NCBI GenBank assembly: GCA_040381475.1
Contig: JBEIHH010000008.1
Coordinates: 1-64,000 of the forward strand
Direction: 5' to 3'
Source: JAIBBG01 sp040381475
GTDB taxonomy: Bacteria > Bacteroidota > Bacteroidia > Flavobacteriales_D > Sanyastnellaceae
Length of the DNA stretch: 64,000 nt
The position numbers and the translations under genes are program-made. The notes below the pieces were generated by a model. That model saw nothing but the letters and a program-made list of their open reading frames with translations, ran no database searches and was not told the origin of the DNA. Of the stretch, positions 37,201 through 45,772 are shown in pieces (the stretch's first letter is position 1; each line of letters begins with the position of its first letter).

Positions 37201-38010
37201 TTTCTTAAAAACCAGTGGGCCGGAAAGAGATCCTTCCAGAAGGTTATAACCGAATTTATCCAGACCGCGCACTTCATCTCCAACCATAAAGCCGGAAGTA
37301 ATAGCTTCAACTCCCCCGGTAAACTTTGACGAAGCATTTCGAAGAGAAACGTTGATTACACCACCGGTCGCGTCACCGATATTAGCTGGAATACCACCTG
37401 TAATTACCGATATTTCTTCAACAGCAGACTTAGGTAGTGCTGAAGAACCGCGAACTTTTATACCATCGATATAAATCCAGGTTGAACCCTCACGGGCACC
37501 GCGGATAGAAATACCACCACCAGTATCGGTAGCACCGGCAACTGTTGTTGCAAGACCTGATACCGAACGGCTAGGCATATTCTTCAAATCCTCCCGGGTA
37601 ATTGTACCCCCTGAAGATCCGCCATCCTTGTCGATCAAAGGGACCTTGTAATCATAAACCTCAACGGTGGTCAATTCCACACCGGCGAGCATCTGGGCAT
37701 CAAGATCGGTGATTTTACCAGACTTAATGAGCACGCCCTTTGTTGTCTGAGGCTGATAGCCTACAAACTGGAAGGTCACGTCATAGGTACCTGGTTCCAG
37801 AGGTTTAATGGAATACTTTCCATCAAAATCCGTGGTTCCCCCGTTGACCACATTCCCGTTTAGTGCAACGGTGACCGTTACATAAGGAAGGGGTTCTTTT
37901 GTGTCCTTGTCTACAACAGTTCCGTTAAGCGATCCCACATTGGTTTGAGCCAGGGATGCAGTTGCAGCGAAAAAAATAAGTGCAAGTAATGCGTAAAACT
38001 TTTTCTCCAT
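34237..38010 (-). CDS. TonB-dependent outer-membrane receptor
   Basis: A 1257-residue outer-membrane transporter. After the signal peptide (ending SLAQ) comes a carboxypeptidase-regulatory-like domain (GSLNGTVVDKDTKEPLPYVTV, about 26-115), then a plug domain (TREDLKNMPSRSVSGLATTVAGA, ISIRGAREGSTWIYIDGIKV) and a 22-strand-type barrel ending in IRLGVRLDF with terminal phenylalanine. There is no SusD partner, so it is not a classic glycan uptake (Sus) system. The neighbours are a large secreted protein and a PorV-family protein. The substrate is unknown; a surface-assembly or peptide/metal uptake role is possible. Confidence 0.9.
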   Translation of the reverse strand: MEKKFYALLALIFFAATASLAQTNVGSLNGTVVDKDTKEPLPYVTVTVALNGNVVNGGTTDFDGKYSIKPLEPGTYDVTFQFVGYQPQTTKGVLIKSGKITDLDAQMLAGVELTTVEVYDYKVPLIDKDGGSSGGTITREDLKNMPSRSVSGLATTVAGATDTGGGISIRGAREGSTWIYIDGIKVRGSSALPKSAVEEISVITGGIPANIGDATGGVINVSLRNASSKFTGGVEAITSGFMVGDEVRGLDKFGYNLLEGSLSGPLVFKKNESGEKTRPLLGFFVSGNYTDIVDGDAQFGGVVRMKEASRQSLLANPIRPNLDEAGNVTGVLYNADFFTPADFETTPTRMNVRNRSANLVAKIDVNTTENMTLTLGGTAAFNRGYDGARGNSLMNWENNQLNTNLDWRAYVKFSQRFKNADGEESKSSNLRNIFYSVMVDYTRTTGRSEDDTHGDQLFKYGHVGYFDILQGNTYQVNPLYNSWFQQTGFQDMNILYTPSDYNPDLASITSQYFVGAEQFPTFGLAQALLTDANGNLIRDRNQIFLDQQGIINALGASPSSTLNNITAANGLRNGDSPIGTYGLWSYIGTQSNNYSVGTTGQFRVSGSGSADIGDHAIQLGFEFEQRRDAGYSVAPVGLWTLARLTANSHIEKIDNQGVGYDSTIVYRDGYYYVYYNTAVGETNQAEFDYNLREALGLDPRGGDYLNVDNLDPEFLSIDMFNPDELLNQGNQYVSYYGYDHHGNKLTGRKPTIEDFFSQTYQVGGRSYFSRPIGAFEPIYTSGYIMDKFAFDDLIFNLGVRIDRYDANQPVLKDAFVVSEAFTAGEVSTLGAHPSNIGDDYVVYVDDLNNPTSILGYRDGNDWYNAIGQLVADPSVIGGSSNPKPYLKVNKDAPLTSGAFEDYKPAVNIMPRIAFSFPISDEATFFAHYDVLTQRPVERSRFDPTDYLNMRFQNNPLINNPALKPERTVDYALGFQQVLSKTSSLKIEAFYRELRNMIQIRKFQGAYPTAYRAFDNIDFGTVKGLTITYDLRRTGNVRMNASYTLQFADGTGSTTQSQAALINAGIPNLRSINPFNYDQRHRIILTTDYRFGGGSDYNGPRIGEFEVFGNTGFNFIANLGSGTPYTPQQFATPVTGEITPSTEGTINGARLPWQFTVDFNADRNFNLQFGKDGEKKKTASLNVYLWVTNLLNTKNIRAVHRFTGIAEDDGYLASAQAQQIIEQQNDPDSFRNYYSMFVNDPNRLGQPRQIRLGVRLDF

Positions 38011-38368
38011 AGGAGACTGATTAAGGTGTTTTTAATAAACTGGTCTAAAAAACAAGCGGGCGCTAAAATATCTAAAGTCGATACATTTTTAACACCCGTT
38101 TTCCGTCAAAGGATCGCAAAGAACAAAGGATTTTTGGTTTTTCACAAATCTTTTTTTCTTCGAAATACAACTAACTGAAAACCTGTAATTTGCTAAAAAA
38201 TGCAAACAAATTTACGCAACCTTATCCCCCAAGATTAAAAAACTGGTCGGCACAAAAACCCAAAAATTACATTTCAGCAGGGTCTAAAAATGCCGTTGCT
38301 TCAAATGTTGAATACGAAAATGAACTGAGAAGTGCCGGAATTTGATTCACCGGGTGATTAGAGACTTT
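38011..38368. other. intergenic stretch upstream of the TonB receptor gene
   Basis: About 350 AT-rich bases with long T-runs on the minus strand, and no convincing gene. It must hold the promoter of the receptor operon. TTTGC and GCAAA flank a short A/T loop near 38190-38210 (minus strand TTTGCATTTTTTAGCAAA), which could be a small hairpin or operator. I cannot place a promoter box with confidence. Confidence 0.45.
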
Positions 38369-38695
38369 CTACTTTCTTTTCTTCCTGAACCAACGTTTGT
38401 ACCAGGGTACGTCCTTTCCCCAAGAGTGTCTTTCTGCTTTCTTCAGGTTTTTTTTCATGCGCTTACGGGTCTCTTTTGTCTGAATGTCCTTGTGATGCTC
38501 TCTTCGCAACTTGTCTTGTTCCTGCATTTTCTTTTGAGCCGCAGCTTCATCCTCGGCAGCCTTCTTTTGACCGTCCTCAGCAGTAATCTTGTTCCTTTCG
38601 CGTTCTTTCTGAGCCCAAATGGATTGCGAAAAAGTCGAAAGAAAAACTATCAGTAACAGATGTCGGATAATAGTCATGGCAGCAGAACGCATCAT
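38369..38695 (-). CDS. small exported basic protein
   Basis: A 108-residue protein with a signal peptide ending SIWAQ (about residue 29). The mature part is an unusually charged helix (KERERNKITAEDGQKKAAED, KKMQEQDKLRREHHKD) followed by a basic, tryptophan-containing tail (SWGKDVPWYKRWFRKKRK). I do not recognise the family. Such tails can bind nucleic acid, peptidoglycan or membrane phosphate. The start at 38695 overlaps the preceding stop by four bases. It is the last gene in a four-gene unit with TlpA-like, YyaL and the following gene. Confidence 0.72.
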   Translation of the reverse strand: MMRSAAMTIIRHLLLIVFLSTFSQSIWAQKERERNKITAEDGQKKAAEDEAAAQKKMQEQDKLRREHHKDIQTKETRKRMKKNLKKAERHSWGKDVPWYKRWFRKKRK

Positions 38696-39633
38696 TTATT
38701 GAATTCGTATGAAAATTTTGTGATAATGATGTCGTGTGACTGAAGATCATGGTCCAGAAATGCTTCCACCAACATGGTTTTCGTGTAAAGAACTTCTATT
38801 TCACGGATCATACTCTTGTCTTCGAAGTAATTCACTTTTTGGAGATTTCCCAGTTTATCATAGATGAAAGTCTGACTTTTAACCATGGCAGACATGTTGT
38901 CTTTTGTCTGAATAGCGGAAACCCAGCCTTGTTCATTGTAGGTGTATGACCGAGTTGTGGTCTTCCCGCTCATAATCAACTCTTCCGTTTCAGTTTCGAT
39001 ATAGCCCGCTTGATTTTTTGAAATGGTCCAATTTGAATAATGCAATCCGTAATTGTTGTAAACACTTTTATTGGTGATACCATTTTGCTGGTCCCGCCAT
39101 GCGAATGACTCAGAGTTGATGGTTATGACTTGACCCGGCATGAGTTTGCCAGAATTGGTAGAAATATTTTCTGCGGTGCCGTAGTCAAGCCTGATCAATT
39201 TACCCTGTTCATCGTAGTTGTAGTTGGTCGTGAAATAACCGCGATTCCCAGTCTCCTCTTTTTGATACACTTCTCCTATATCATTGCGGTGGTATCGAAT
39301 GCTCAAACTATCCACAAGGTTAAAAACAGAAGAAACTTTATCCATCTGTTGCAACAGCCCAACATCGTTGAATCGGTATACCACCAAATCAGGCCTCTGT
39401 TCTATAGGGCGGTTTGGGCGCTTGATGCTGATAACACCGGTAATGGATCTTATTTTATTCAGCCAAAGAAATTGCTGGCTGAAAAATATCTCTTCCCGGA
39501 ATGCATTGCCATTTCGGTTGTCGATGATCTGTGCGCCGGCGTTCGGGCTGTCTGTAAAAGACATCAACACCATGAGGGCAGCCATATAAATAACACGGCT
39601 CAATGATGTCCTATTCAACAATTTTATTTTCAT
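38692..39633 (-). CDS. exported protein with YD-like beta-hairpin repeats
   Basis: A 313-residue exported protein. The signal region ends SPNAGAQ. From about residue 85 it has repeated units of the form YxYDExGxLxxxDYG and YTYNEQGWVSAIQT, DKLGNLQKVNYFEDKS, which resemble RHS/YD hairpin repeats but are too few to form a shell. The function is unknown. The start at 39633 overlaps the end of the YyaL gene by 23 bases; a shorter start at 39585 (MAALMVLMSF) is possible. Co-transcribed with the genes around it. Confidence 0.75.
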   Translation of the reverse strand: MKIKLLNRTSLSRVIYMAALMVLMSFTDSPNAGAQIIDNRNGNAFREEIFFSQQFLWLNKIRSITGVISIKRPNRPIEQRPDLVVYRFNDVGLLQQMDKVSSVFNLVDSLSIRYHRNDIGEVYQKEETGNRGYFTTNYNYDEQGKLIRLDYGTAENISTNSGKLMPGQVITINSESFAWRDQQNGITNKSVYNNYGLHYSNWTISKNQAGYIETETEELIMSGKTTTRSYTYNEQGWVSAIQTKDNMSAMVKSQTFIYDKLGNLQKVNYFEDKSMIREIEVLYTKTMLVEAFLDHDLQSHDIIITKFSYEFNK

Positions 39634-41623
39634 TGATAATTTTTATGGCCGCCTGCACAGTGTTCACAGGAGGAAAACACGAACGGCCGCTGCAAACATA
39701 AATAGTGGTGTTTGCTTTAAATCTGCCCTTCAGCAGAGGCAATTCACTATCCTTTGTTGATGCCGCTATCAGCGACTGTGGCAAGTATTGCTGATGTATG
39801 AATTGTAATTCATTCCGAATATCGCTTCCGCAAATGGCAATTTCAAAATGAGGTAAACCAAGTCTGGCAAATAGAATTAACCAATTGCTATATCCCGAAG
39901 CCACTTCCAACTGAGGCAAAACATTGCGAAGCATTTTGTCTGAAATTTCCGCATATCGGGCTTCACCTGTGAGGTGCGATAGCCTGAACAACGCATTGGC
40001 CATTGTGCTGTTGGATGAAGGAATTACGTTGTCCTGCACTTCTTGCTTGCGGGTCAACCACTCACTGCTTTTTGCTGTGAAAAAGAATAGGTGGTTGTCT
40101 TGATTAAAAAACTCGCGTATTGCGGAACTTACAATTCTATTCGATATGCCAATGTATTTTTCATCACCTGTAGCTTCGTACAGATCAATAGCTGCAGTTG
40201 CCATGAAAGCGTAGTCATCCAAAAAACCTTCAATCGATGGAATATCATGGGTTACCTGATGCCAAATTTTTTCATCATCACGAAATGTCTTTTCAAAAAG
40301 CACCTCAAAAGTTTCTTTCGCCAAATGAAGGTATTCTTCTTTCATTGATGAACGATAACAATCACAAATTCCGGAAATGAGCATGGCATTCCATGAAGTG
40401 ATACACTTGTTGTCAAGGCCCGGTCTTATGCGCTCGTTCCTTTTACTCAAGAGCTTTTCGTTGATAACGGTTATCTTTATTTTGAGCTCAGCAAGAGGAA
40501 TTTTTTCTATGGTTGCAAACTCATCATCAGTCGTATTTCTAAGTAAAATATTCTGGCCATGCTCCCAAAATGCTTCATGATTTATCCGATAATATTTCAA
40601 CGCAAGAGAAGCATCCTGCCCGAACAAATCTTCTATTTCCTTGTGTGTCCATGTATAGAATTTACCTTCCTCACCCTCACTATCGGCATCCAATGCAGAA
40701 TAATACAATCCATTAGAGGACTTCATTTCTCTGTTGAGCCAACCTAAAGTTTTTTCAATTGTTTCCAGAAACAGGTCTTCCGGTTGAAATCTGTGCGCAT
40801 GCGCGTAAACTGAAAGCAACTGTGCATTGTCATAGAGCATTTTCTCGAAATGCGGAACTTTCCACGAATGATCAACACTGTAACGGGAGAATCCGCCACC
40901 ACATTGATCGAAAATCCCACCGAGGGCCATCTTACGCAATGTATTCAGGGCATGATCAATGGCGCCTTTGTCTTGCCGCACTGCTCCATAATGCAACAAC
41001 AATTCGATATTGTTTGGCATCGGGAACTTTGGTGCCCGGCGATTTCCGCCTTTGTCCAGATCCCAAAATTTTGACCAATGCTCCATTGCATTATCCAAAA
41101 ACTCCGGATCAAAAACACCATCATCTGTCTGATCAGGGATGATACTCAATTGTGTGATTCCTTCATGCAAACGACCCGCATAATCAACCACTTTTTGAAA
41201 ATCATTCTTAAAAACATCATGAAGATTTTCAAGCACATTCAACCATTGTTGCTTTGGAAAATAGGTACCGCCATATACCGGACGACCATCAGGTAATGTA
41301 AAGACGTTTAACGGCCACCCCCCTTTTGATCCCATAAGATGGACCGCGTCCATATAAATACTGTCAATGTCCGGTCTTTCTTCACGATCCACTTTGATGC
41401 ACACAAAATGCATGTTCATGAATTCCGCACATTCATAATCCTCGAATATTTCGTGTTCCATAACGTGACACCAATGACAGGAACTGTAGCCAATGGAAAC
41501 CAGAACGAGTTTGTTTTCTTCTCTGGCTTTTGCCCATGCTTCATCACTCCATGAGAACCAATTAACAGGATTTTCTTTATGTTGAAGCAGATATGGACTT
41601 GATTCACCTGAAAGTTTGTTCAT
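39611..41623 (-). CDS. YyaL/SSP411 family protein: thioredoxin-like domain plus six-hairpin glycosidase-like domain
   Basis: A 670-residue cytoplasmic protein of the DUF255/YyaL family. The N-terminal 160 residues form a thioredoxin-like domain (NKLSGESSPYLLQHKENPVNW, IGYSSCHWCHVMEHE) whose CHWC keeps a redox-type CxxC. The rest is an alpha/alpha toroid like N-acylglucosamine 2-epimerases (FDQCGGGFSRYSVDHSWKVPHFEKMLYDNAQL; YSALDADSEGEEGKFYTWT). The biochemical function of this widespread family is not established. It is two bases after the TlpA-like gene stop, and its end overlaps the YD-like gene. No signal peptide. Confidence 0.92.
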   Translation of the reverse strand: MNKLSGESSPYLLQHKENPVNWFSWSDEAWAKAREENKLVLVSIGYSSCHWCHVMEHEIFEDYECAEFMNMHFVCIKVDREERPDIDSIYMDAVHLMGSKGGWPLNVFTLPDGRPVYGGTYFPKQQWLNVLENLHDVFKNDFQKVVDYAGRLHEGITQLSIIPDQTDDGVFDPEFLDNAMEHWSKFWDLDKGGNRRAPKFPMPNNIELLLHYGAVRQDKGAIDHALNTLRKMALGGIFDQCGGGFSRYSVDHSWKVPHFEKMLYDNAQLLSVYAHAHRFQPEDLFLETIEKTLGWLNREMKSSNGLYYSALDADSEGEEGKFYTWTHKEIEDLFGQDASLALKYYRINHEAFWEHGQNILLRNTTDDEFATIEKIPLAELKIKITVINEKLLSKRNERIRPGLDNKCITSWNAMLISGICDCYRSSMKEEYLHLAKETFEVLFEKTFRDDEKIWHQVTHDIPSIEGFLDDYAFMATAAIDLYEATGDEKYIGISNRIVSSAIREFFNQDNHLFFFTAKSSEWLTRKQEVQDNVIPSSNSTMANALFRLSHLTGEARYAEISDKMLRNVLPQLEVASGYSNWLILFARLGLPHFEIAICGSDIRNELQFIHQQYLPQSLIAASTKDSELPLLKGRFKANTTIYVCSGRSCFPPVNTVQAAIKIINENKIVE

Positions 41624-41625
41624 AC

Positions 41626-42987
41626 TCAGTTATTATTCAGCTCCTGTAAAAGCTTGGAAATTTCTTCCTCCAGTTTGCTGCGCATCATCATTCTGCGCAA
41701 AATTTTACCGCTGCTGTCAACCGCCATGAAGGTAGGAGTACCGGAAACCGGAAATCGTTTACTGAAGTCTTTTCTGTTTTCATAGCTGAGATAAACATCA
41801 GACCAGGGTGAATTATTTGCAGTAGCCTGAATGCGCCAATCCGCCTCGTCTTTGTCTGTACCAATGCCATATATCGTCAATCCTTGTCCCGTGTACTTAT
41901 CATATATTTTTCTCAGTTCGGGATAAAACTCCCGGCAATGACTGCAGGTGCCTTTCCAGAACATGATGATGGTCAGTTTATGATCACGGATCACTTCTTC
42001 AGAAGAAATTTTTGTGCCTTTGAGATCAGGCAAATTGAGGAATTCAATTGTATTTCCGGGCTTACATTTTTCAAGAGCAACAAGTAAATTTCTGGTCGAA
42101 TTATCGAGGTGATCGCTTTCCGTGCAATCACTCGAGTGCCATGTGATCAAATAGGACAGAGCAGCTTCATTCTTGTGATCGATCATTTTTTCGAGTAGAA
42201 ATTTGAACATCCAGGCTGTCATTTCTTCACTCACAAGTGCCTTTTTCATGAGCACGTCGATATATCTTTCTTCAAGACCTTCTGCCTTAAAATAATTGAA
42301 TCCAATATTCAATCTTCGAATCATGGCGATATGATTCATAACAGTGGAGCGGTTCAATTGCCACCGTTCAAAAGCATTGAAATATTGAAAATGATAGAGG
42401 CTGTCAACAGGGTAGTCCGAAGGCGGCAATGGCAGAGGCATAATTCCGCACAATACTTCCGATGTATAAGTTCCTGGATATGTGTTCATAACCTGCCGGC
42501 ACCTGGATGCCAGTTGCATTTCTTTGTCAATCATGGCTTTCTCATCACGCTTCAAAGAGTCAGGATTCAGGGTTACTTCGTTGAACATATCAGACAAGCT
42601 GGCATAAGCTTCATCCTCTTCTGATCCAGATATTTTTATTGCTTTACCGGAAAAAGCAGAATAATGTTGAACAACGCGAATTCCGTCGCGGGGTATTTTT
42701 TCAACGATTACAATAAAATCGGCCCATTTTTTAGGGTCATTAGCGAATCTTAATCGGTACTGCCCTGATCTTTCAAAATTGATGGAAGCGATGAATTTGT
42801 TTCCGGACTGCGGTTTCAGGTTCGACACATTTTTCCAGCCATCCTCATGAAATGATTCCAACATGAGCTGACTTACCACCGGAGGAAGATCATTGATCTG
42901 AACTTCAATTGGTGTCTGGGCTGAAATGCTCAACACTGCAGCCATTTGCACCAAAAACAAACAAAATGAACTTCTGATACCCAACAT
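41626..42987 (-). CDS. TlpA-like thiol-disulfide oxidoreductase
   Basis: A 453-residue exported protein. The signal peptide ends SISAQ. The first ~310 residues are a strand-rich and then helical domain, as common in Bacteroidota TlpA-like proteins. The C-terminal thioredoxin domain has an intact active site CSHC in IMFWKGTCSHCREFYPEL and the cis-proline in SGTPTFMAV. It is likely anchored or free in the periplasm, reducing or oxidising envelope proteins. It is the first gene in a four-gene minus-strand unit, two bases ahead of yyaL. Unlike the gene at 5505-7025, its CxxC is intact. Confidence 0.86.
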   Translation of the reverse strand: MLGIRSSFCLFLVQMAAVLSISAQTPIEVQINDLPPVVSQLMLESFHEDGWKNVSNLKPQSGNKFIASINFERSGQYRLRFANDPKKWADFIVIVEKIPRDGIRVVQHYSAFSGKAIKISGSEEDEAYASLSDMFNEVTLNPDSLKRDEKAMIDKEMQLASRCRQVMNTYPGTYTSEVLCGIMPLPLPPSDYPVDSLYHFQYFNAFERWQLNRSTVMNHIAMIRRLNIGFNYFKAEGLEERYIDVLMKKALVSEEMTAWMFKFLLEKMIDHKNEAALSYLITWHSSDCTESDHLDNSTRNLLVALEKCKPGNTIEFLNLPDLKGTKISSEEVIRDHKLTIIMFWKGTCSHCREFYPELRKIYDKYTGQGLTIYGIGTDKDEADWRIQATANNSPWSDVYLSYENRKDFSKRFPVSGTPTFMAVDSSGKILRRMMMRSKLEEEISKLLQELNNN

Positions 42988-43074
42988 TTTTTTTCCTTAT
43001 TGTGCAAAGGAACAACTATCAGACCAATTCATCATCATTTCTTGTTGAAGAAGAACAGAGTTAGTCCAAAGCAT

Positions 43075-43082
43075 TAACTTCG
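43075..43082 (+). promoter_or_regulatory. candidate -7 box for glyA
   Basis: TAACTTCG matches TAnnTTTG at seven of eight positions, 21 bases before the glyA ATG. No TTG at the usual spacing is evident. Confidence 0.3.
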
Positions 43083-43103
43083 TGCGCTCAAATAAGTACA
43101 GTC

Positions 43104-44393
43104 ATGCAAGACACCAAAATTTTCGAGTTAATTCAGCGAGAGAAAAATCGCCAGCTGCAAGGAATAGAACTGATCGCATCAGAGAATTTCGTGAGTGATC
43201 AGGTGATGGCTGCAATGGGCAGTGAACTCACCAACAAATATGCGGAAGGACTTCCGGGTAGACGTTATTACGGCGGCTGCGAGGTAGTCGACGAAGTGGA
43301 GCAGCTGGCCATTGACCGTTTGTGTCAATTGTTTGGCGCAGTCTGGGCAAATGTTCAGCCTCATTCCGGAGCAAATGCGAACAGTGCAGTTATGCTCGCC
43401 TGTTTGAAACCAGGCGACACGATTCTCGGTCTTGATCTTTCACAAGGAGGTCATTTAACCCATGGGTCTCCGGTCAATTATTCAGGTAAACTATACAGAG
43501 CAACCTTCTACGGTGTCAATCGTGAAACGGGCAGAATAGATATGCAGTCGGTTGCTGAAATTGCTGAAAGAGAAAAACCAAAAATGATCATTTGCGGTGC
43601 TTCAGCATATAGCCGTGACTGGGAATACGAAGCTTTCAGAAAAATTGCTGATCAAGTTGGCGCGATTCTGCTTGCTGACATCTCTCATCCGGCAGGCTTA
43701 ATAGCCAAGGGATTGCTCAATGATCCGCTGAAACACTGCCATATCATAACCACAACAACGCACAAAACCCTGAGGGGACCGCGCGGCGGAGTGATCATGA
43801 TGGGTAAAGATTTTGAAAATCCATTTGGTATTAAAACTCCTAAAGGAGAATTGCGCATGATGACTTCTCTCCTGGATAGTGGTGTATTTCCGGGCATGCA
43901 GGGAGGACCCCTTGAGCACGTCATTGCGTCGAAGGCTGTGGCATTCGGCGAAGCACTGCAGCCTTCTTTCAGGCTTTATGGAGAGCAGGTCATCAGAAAT
44001 GCTTCTGCTCTTGCTTCTGCACTTGTATCAAAAGGGTATCAGATTGTAAGCGGAGGAACGGACAATCATTGTTTCCTGATTGACCTGAGAAACAAAGGAA
44101 TTACCGGCAAGGAGGCAGATGCCGCGCTCATGGCTGCTCACATCACAGTCAATAAAAACATGGTGCCATATGATGATAAATCACCCATGGTGACGAGTGG
44201 TATCCGAATCGGAACTCCTGCAATTACTACAAGAGGACTGAAGGAAGTTGACATGGAAACTATTGCTTCATTGATTGACGAATCATTGATGAATCGTCAG
44301 GATTCTTCTGTTCTAAACAGTGTTGGCAAAAAAGTGAGTGAGATGATGCAGCAGTATCCTCTTTTTGCCATGTATGATACCATTTCAGCATAA
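43104..44393 (+). CDS. glyA: serine hydroxymethyltransferase
   Basis: PLP enzyme that interconverts serine and glycine with tetrahydrofolate. It has 429 residues, normal for bacteria. The N-terminal QLQGIELIASENFVSDQV, GLPGRRYYGGCE and the PLP lysine K221 in TTTHKTLRGPRGG are present, with RIGTPAITTRGL near the C-terminus. It supplies methylene-tetrahydrofolate used by the thymidylate synthase encoded elsewhere in the window. It stands alone, with its own start and no overlap. Confidence 0.97.
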   Translation: MQDTKIFELIQREKNRQLQGIELIASENFVSDQVMAAMGSELTNKYAEGLPGRRYYGGCEVVDEVEQLAIDRLCQLFGAVWANVQPHSGANANSAVMLACLKPGDTILGLDLSQGGHLTHGSPVNYSGKLYRATFYGVNRETGRIDMQSVAEIAEREKPKMIICGASAYSRDWEYEAFRKIADQVGAILLADISHPAGLIAKGLLNDPLKHCHIITTTTHKTLRGPRGGVIMMGKDFENPFGIKTPKGELRMMTSLLDSGVFPGMQGGPLEHVIASKAVAFGEALQPSFRLYGEQVIRNASALASALVSKGYQIVSGGTDNHCFLIDLRNKGITGKEADAALMAAHITVNKNMVPYDDKSPMVTSGIRIGTPAITTRGLKEVDMETIASLIDESLMNRQDSSVLNSVGKKVSEMMQQYPLFAMYDTISA

Positions 44394-44455
44394 GTTCTTC
44401 TGTTATCTTCTATGTTTGACAGATTCAATTTTGATATGATTTTCAGATTTTCGCT

Positions 44456-45760
44456 ATGATAGCTCAAATAGCATTTGCACTCATCCTTCTCGTTGCGATC
44501 TACTTTGCATGGAAGCGTTTCGCATTCGTAAAACGAAATATTTTTCTTGGCAGAAAAACAGAAATTACCGGAAGCACCGGAGTGCGATGGAACACTATGT
44601 TTCGCGTAGCATTTGGTCAGGGAAAAATGTTCGACAAACCATTGGTCGCATTTCTGCACCTGATCATTTATGCAGGATTTATTATCATCAATGTTGAACT
44701 ACTCGAAATCGTAGCAGACGGGTTGTTCGGTTCACACAGGTTGTTTGCATTCATGGGAGGCTTCTACAATTTCCTGATTGCTTCCTTTGAAGTACTCGCA
44801 TTGCTTGTTCTCCTTGCCTGCGTTGTTTTCCTTGTAAGAAGAAATATTCTTCGTCTCAAAAGATTTGTGATGCGCGAGATGACATCATGGCCGCGCACAG
44901 ATGCCAACCTTATTTTGATCATTGAAATATTATTAATGTCAGCATTCCTGACCATGAATGCATCTGACTTCTTGCTACAATCAACTGGTACTGATCATTA
45001 CATCCAGGCTGGCAGTTTCCCTGTTTCCGGTCTTATCGCTCCATTGATGAAAAATTTATCTGATGAGTCATTGATTTTCGTAGAGCGTTTTTGCTGGTGG
45101 TTTCATATCATCGGAATACTTTTCTTTTTGGTATATGTAACCTATTCGAAACACCTTCATATCATTCTTGCATTTCCGAATACATATTACAGCAAACTTC
45201 AGCCGGCAGGAAGCATCAACAATCTTGCATCTGTAACAAACGAAGTAAAGTTGATGCTGGATCCTTCTGCTCAGGTTCAGCCCACTGAAGGTGCACCGCA
45301 AAAATTTGGTGCGCGGGATATTTTCGATCTGTCATGGGTTCAACTAATGAGTGCATACAGTTGCACAGAATGTGGCAGATGCACATCCGAATGTCCTGCC
45401 AACCAAACAGGTAAACTTCTTTCTCCGAGAAAAATCATGATGGATACCAGAGATAGACTTGAAGAAGTTGGCGGTGTTTGCGATAAGAATCATGGAGAAT
45501 GGAAAGACGACGGTAAATCATTGCTGCGTGATTATATAAGCGAAGAAGAATTGTGGGCATGCACCACATGTAACGCATGTACACAAGCATGTCCCATCAA
45601 CATTAATCCAATGGAAATCATCGTTGATCTTCGCAGGTATCTGATCATGGAAGAAAGTAAATCGCCGGAAAGTATTACCGCGATGTTCAACAATATTGAA
45701 AACAATGGAGCGCCATGGGCAATGAGCGCAGCAGATCGTGCAAATTGGGCTAACTCCTAA
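44456..45760 (+). CDS. membrane-bound iron-sulfur protein (HdrE/NarI-like cytochrome part plus 4Fe-4S dicluster)
   Basis: A 434-residue membrane protein. Five transmembrane helices in the first ~250 residues (for example FLHLIIYAGFIIINV and WWFHIIGILFFLVYVTYS) contain histidines in positions that could bind haem b. The cytoplasmic C-terminus has two 4Fe-4S motifs: CTECGRCTSECP from residue 303 and CTTCNACTQACPININP from residue 369. This fits a fused HdrE-HdrD N-half, or GlpC-like electron-transfer protein. The matching CCG-domain protein is two genes downstream (46210-47001). The likely role is moving electrons between the quinone pool and a soluble partner; the partner is not known. Confidence 0.87.
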   Translation: MIAQIAFALILLVAIYFAWKRFAFVKRNIFLGRKTEITGSTGVRWNTMFRVAFGQGKMFDKPLVAFLHLIIYAGFIIINVELLEIVADGLFGSHRLFAFMGGFYNFLIASFEVLALLVLLACVVFLVRRNILRLKRFVMREMTSWPRTDANLILIIEILLMSAFLTMNASDFLLQSTGTDHYIQAGSFPVSGLIAPLMKNLSDESLIFVERFCWWFHIIGILFFLVYVTYSKHLHIILAFPNTYYSKLQPAGSINNLASVTNEVKLMLDPSAQVQPTEGAPQKFGARDIFDLSWVQLMSAYSCTECGRCTSECPANQTGKLLSPRKIMMDTRDRLEEVGGVCDKNHGEWKDDGKSLLRDYISEEELWACTTCNACTQACPININPMEIIVDLRRYLIMEESKSPESITAMFNNIENNGAPWAMSAADRANWANS

Positions 45761-45772
45761 CAAAAGAAAAAC

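Noticed and set aside
34237..38010. A Sus-type polysaccharide utilisation locus
   Set aside because: There is no SusD-like lipoprotein and no glycoside hydrolase near the TonB receptor.
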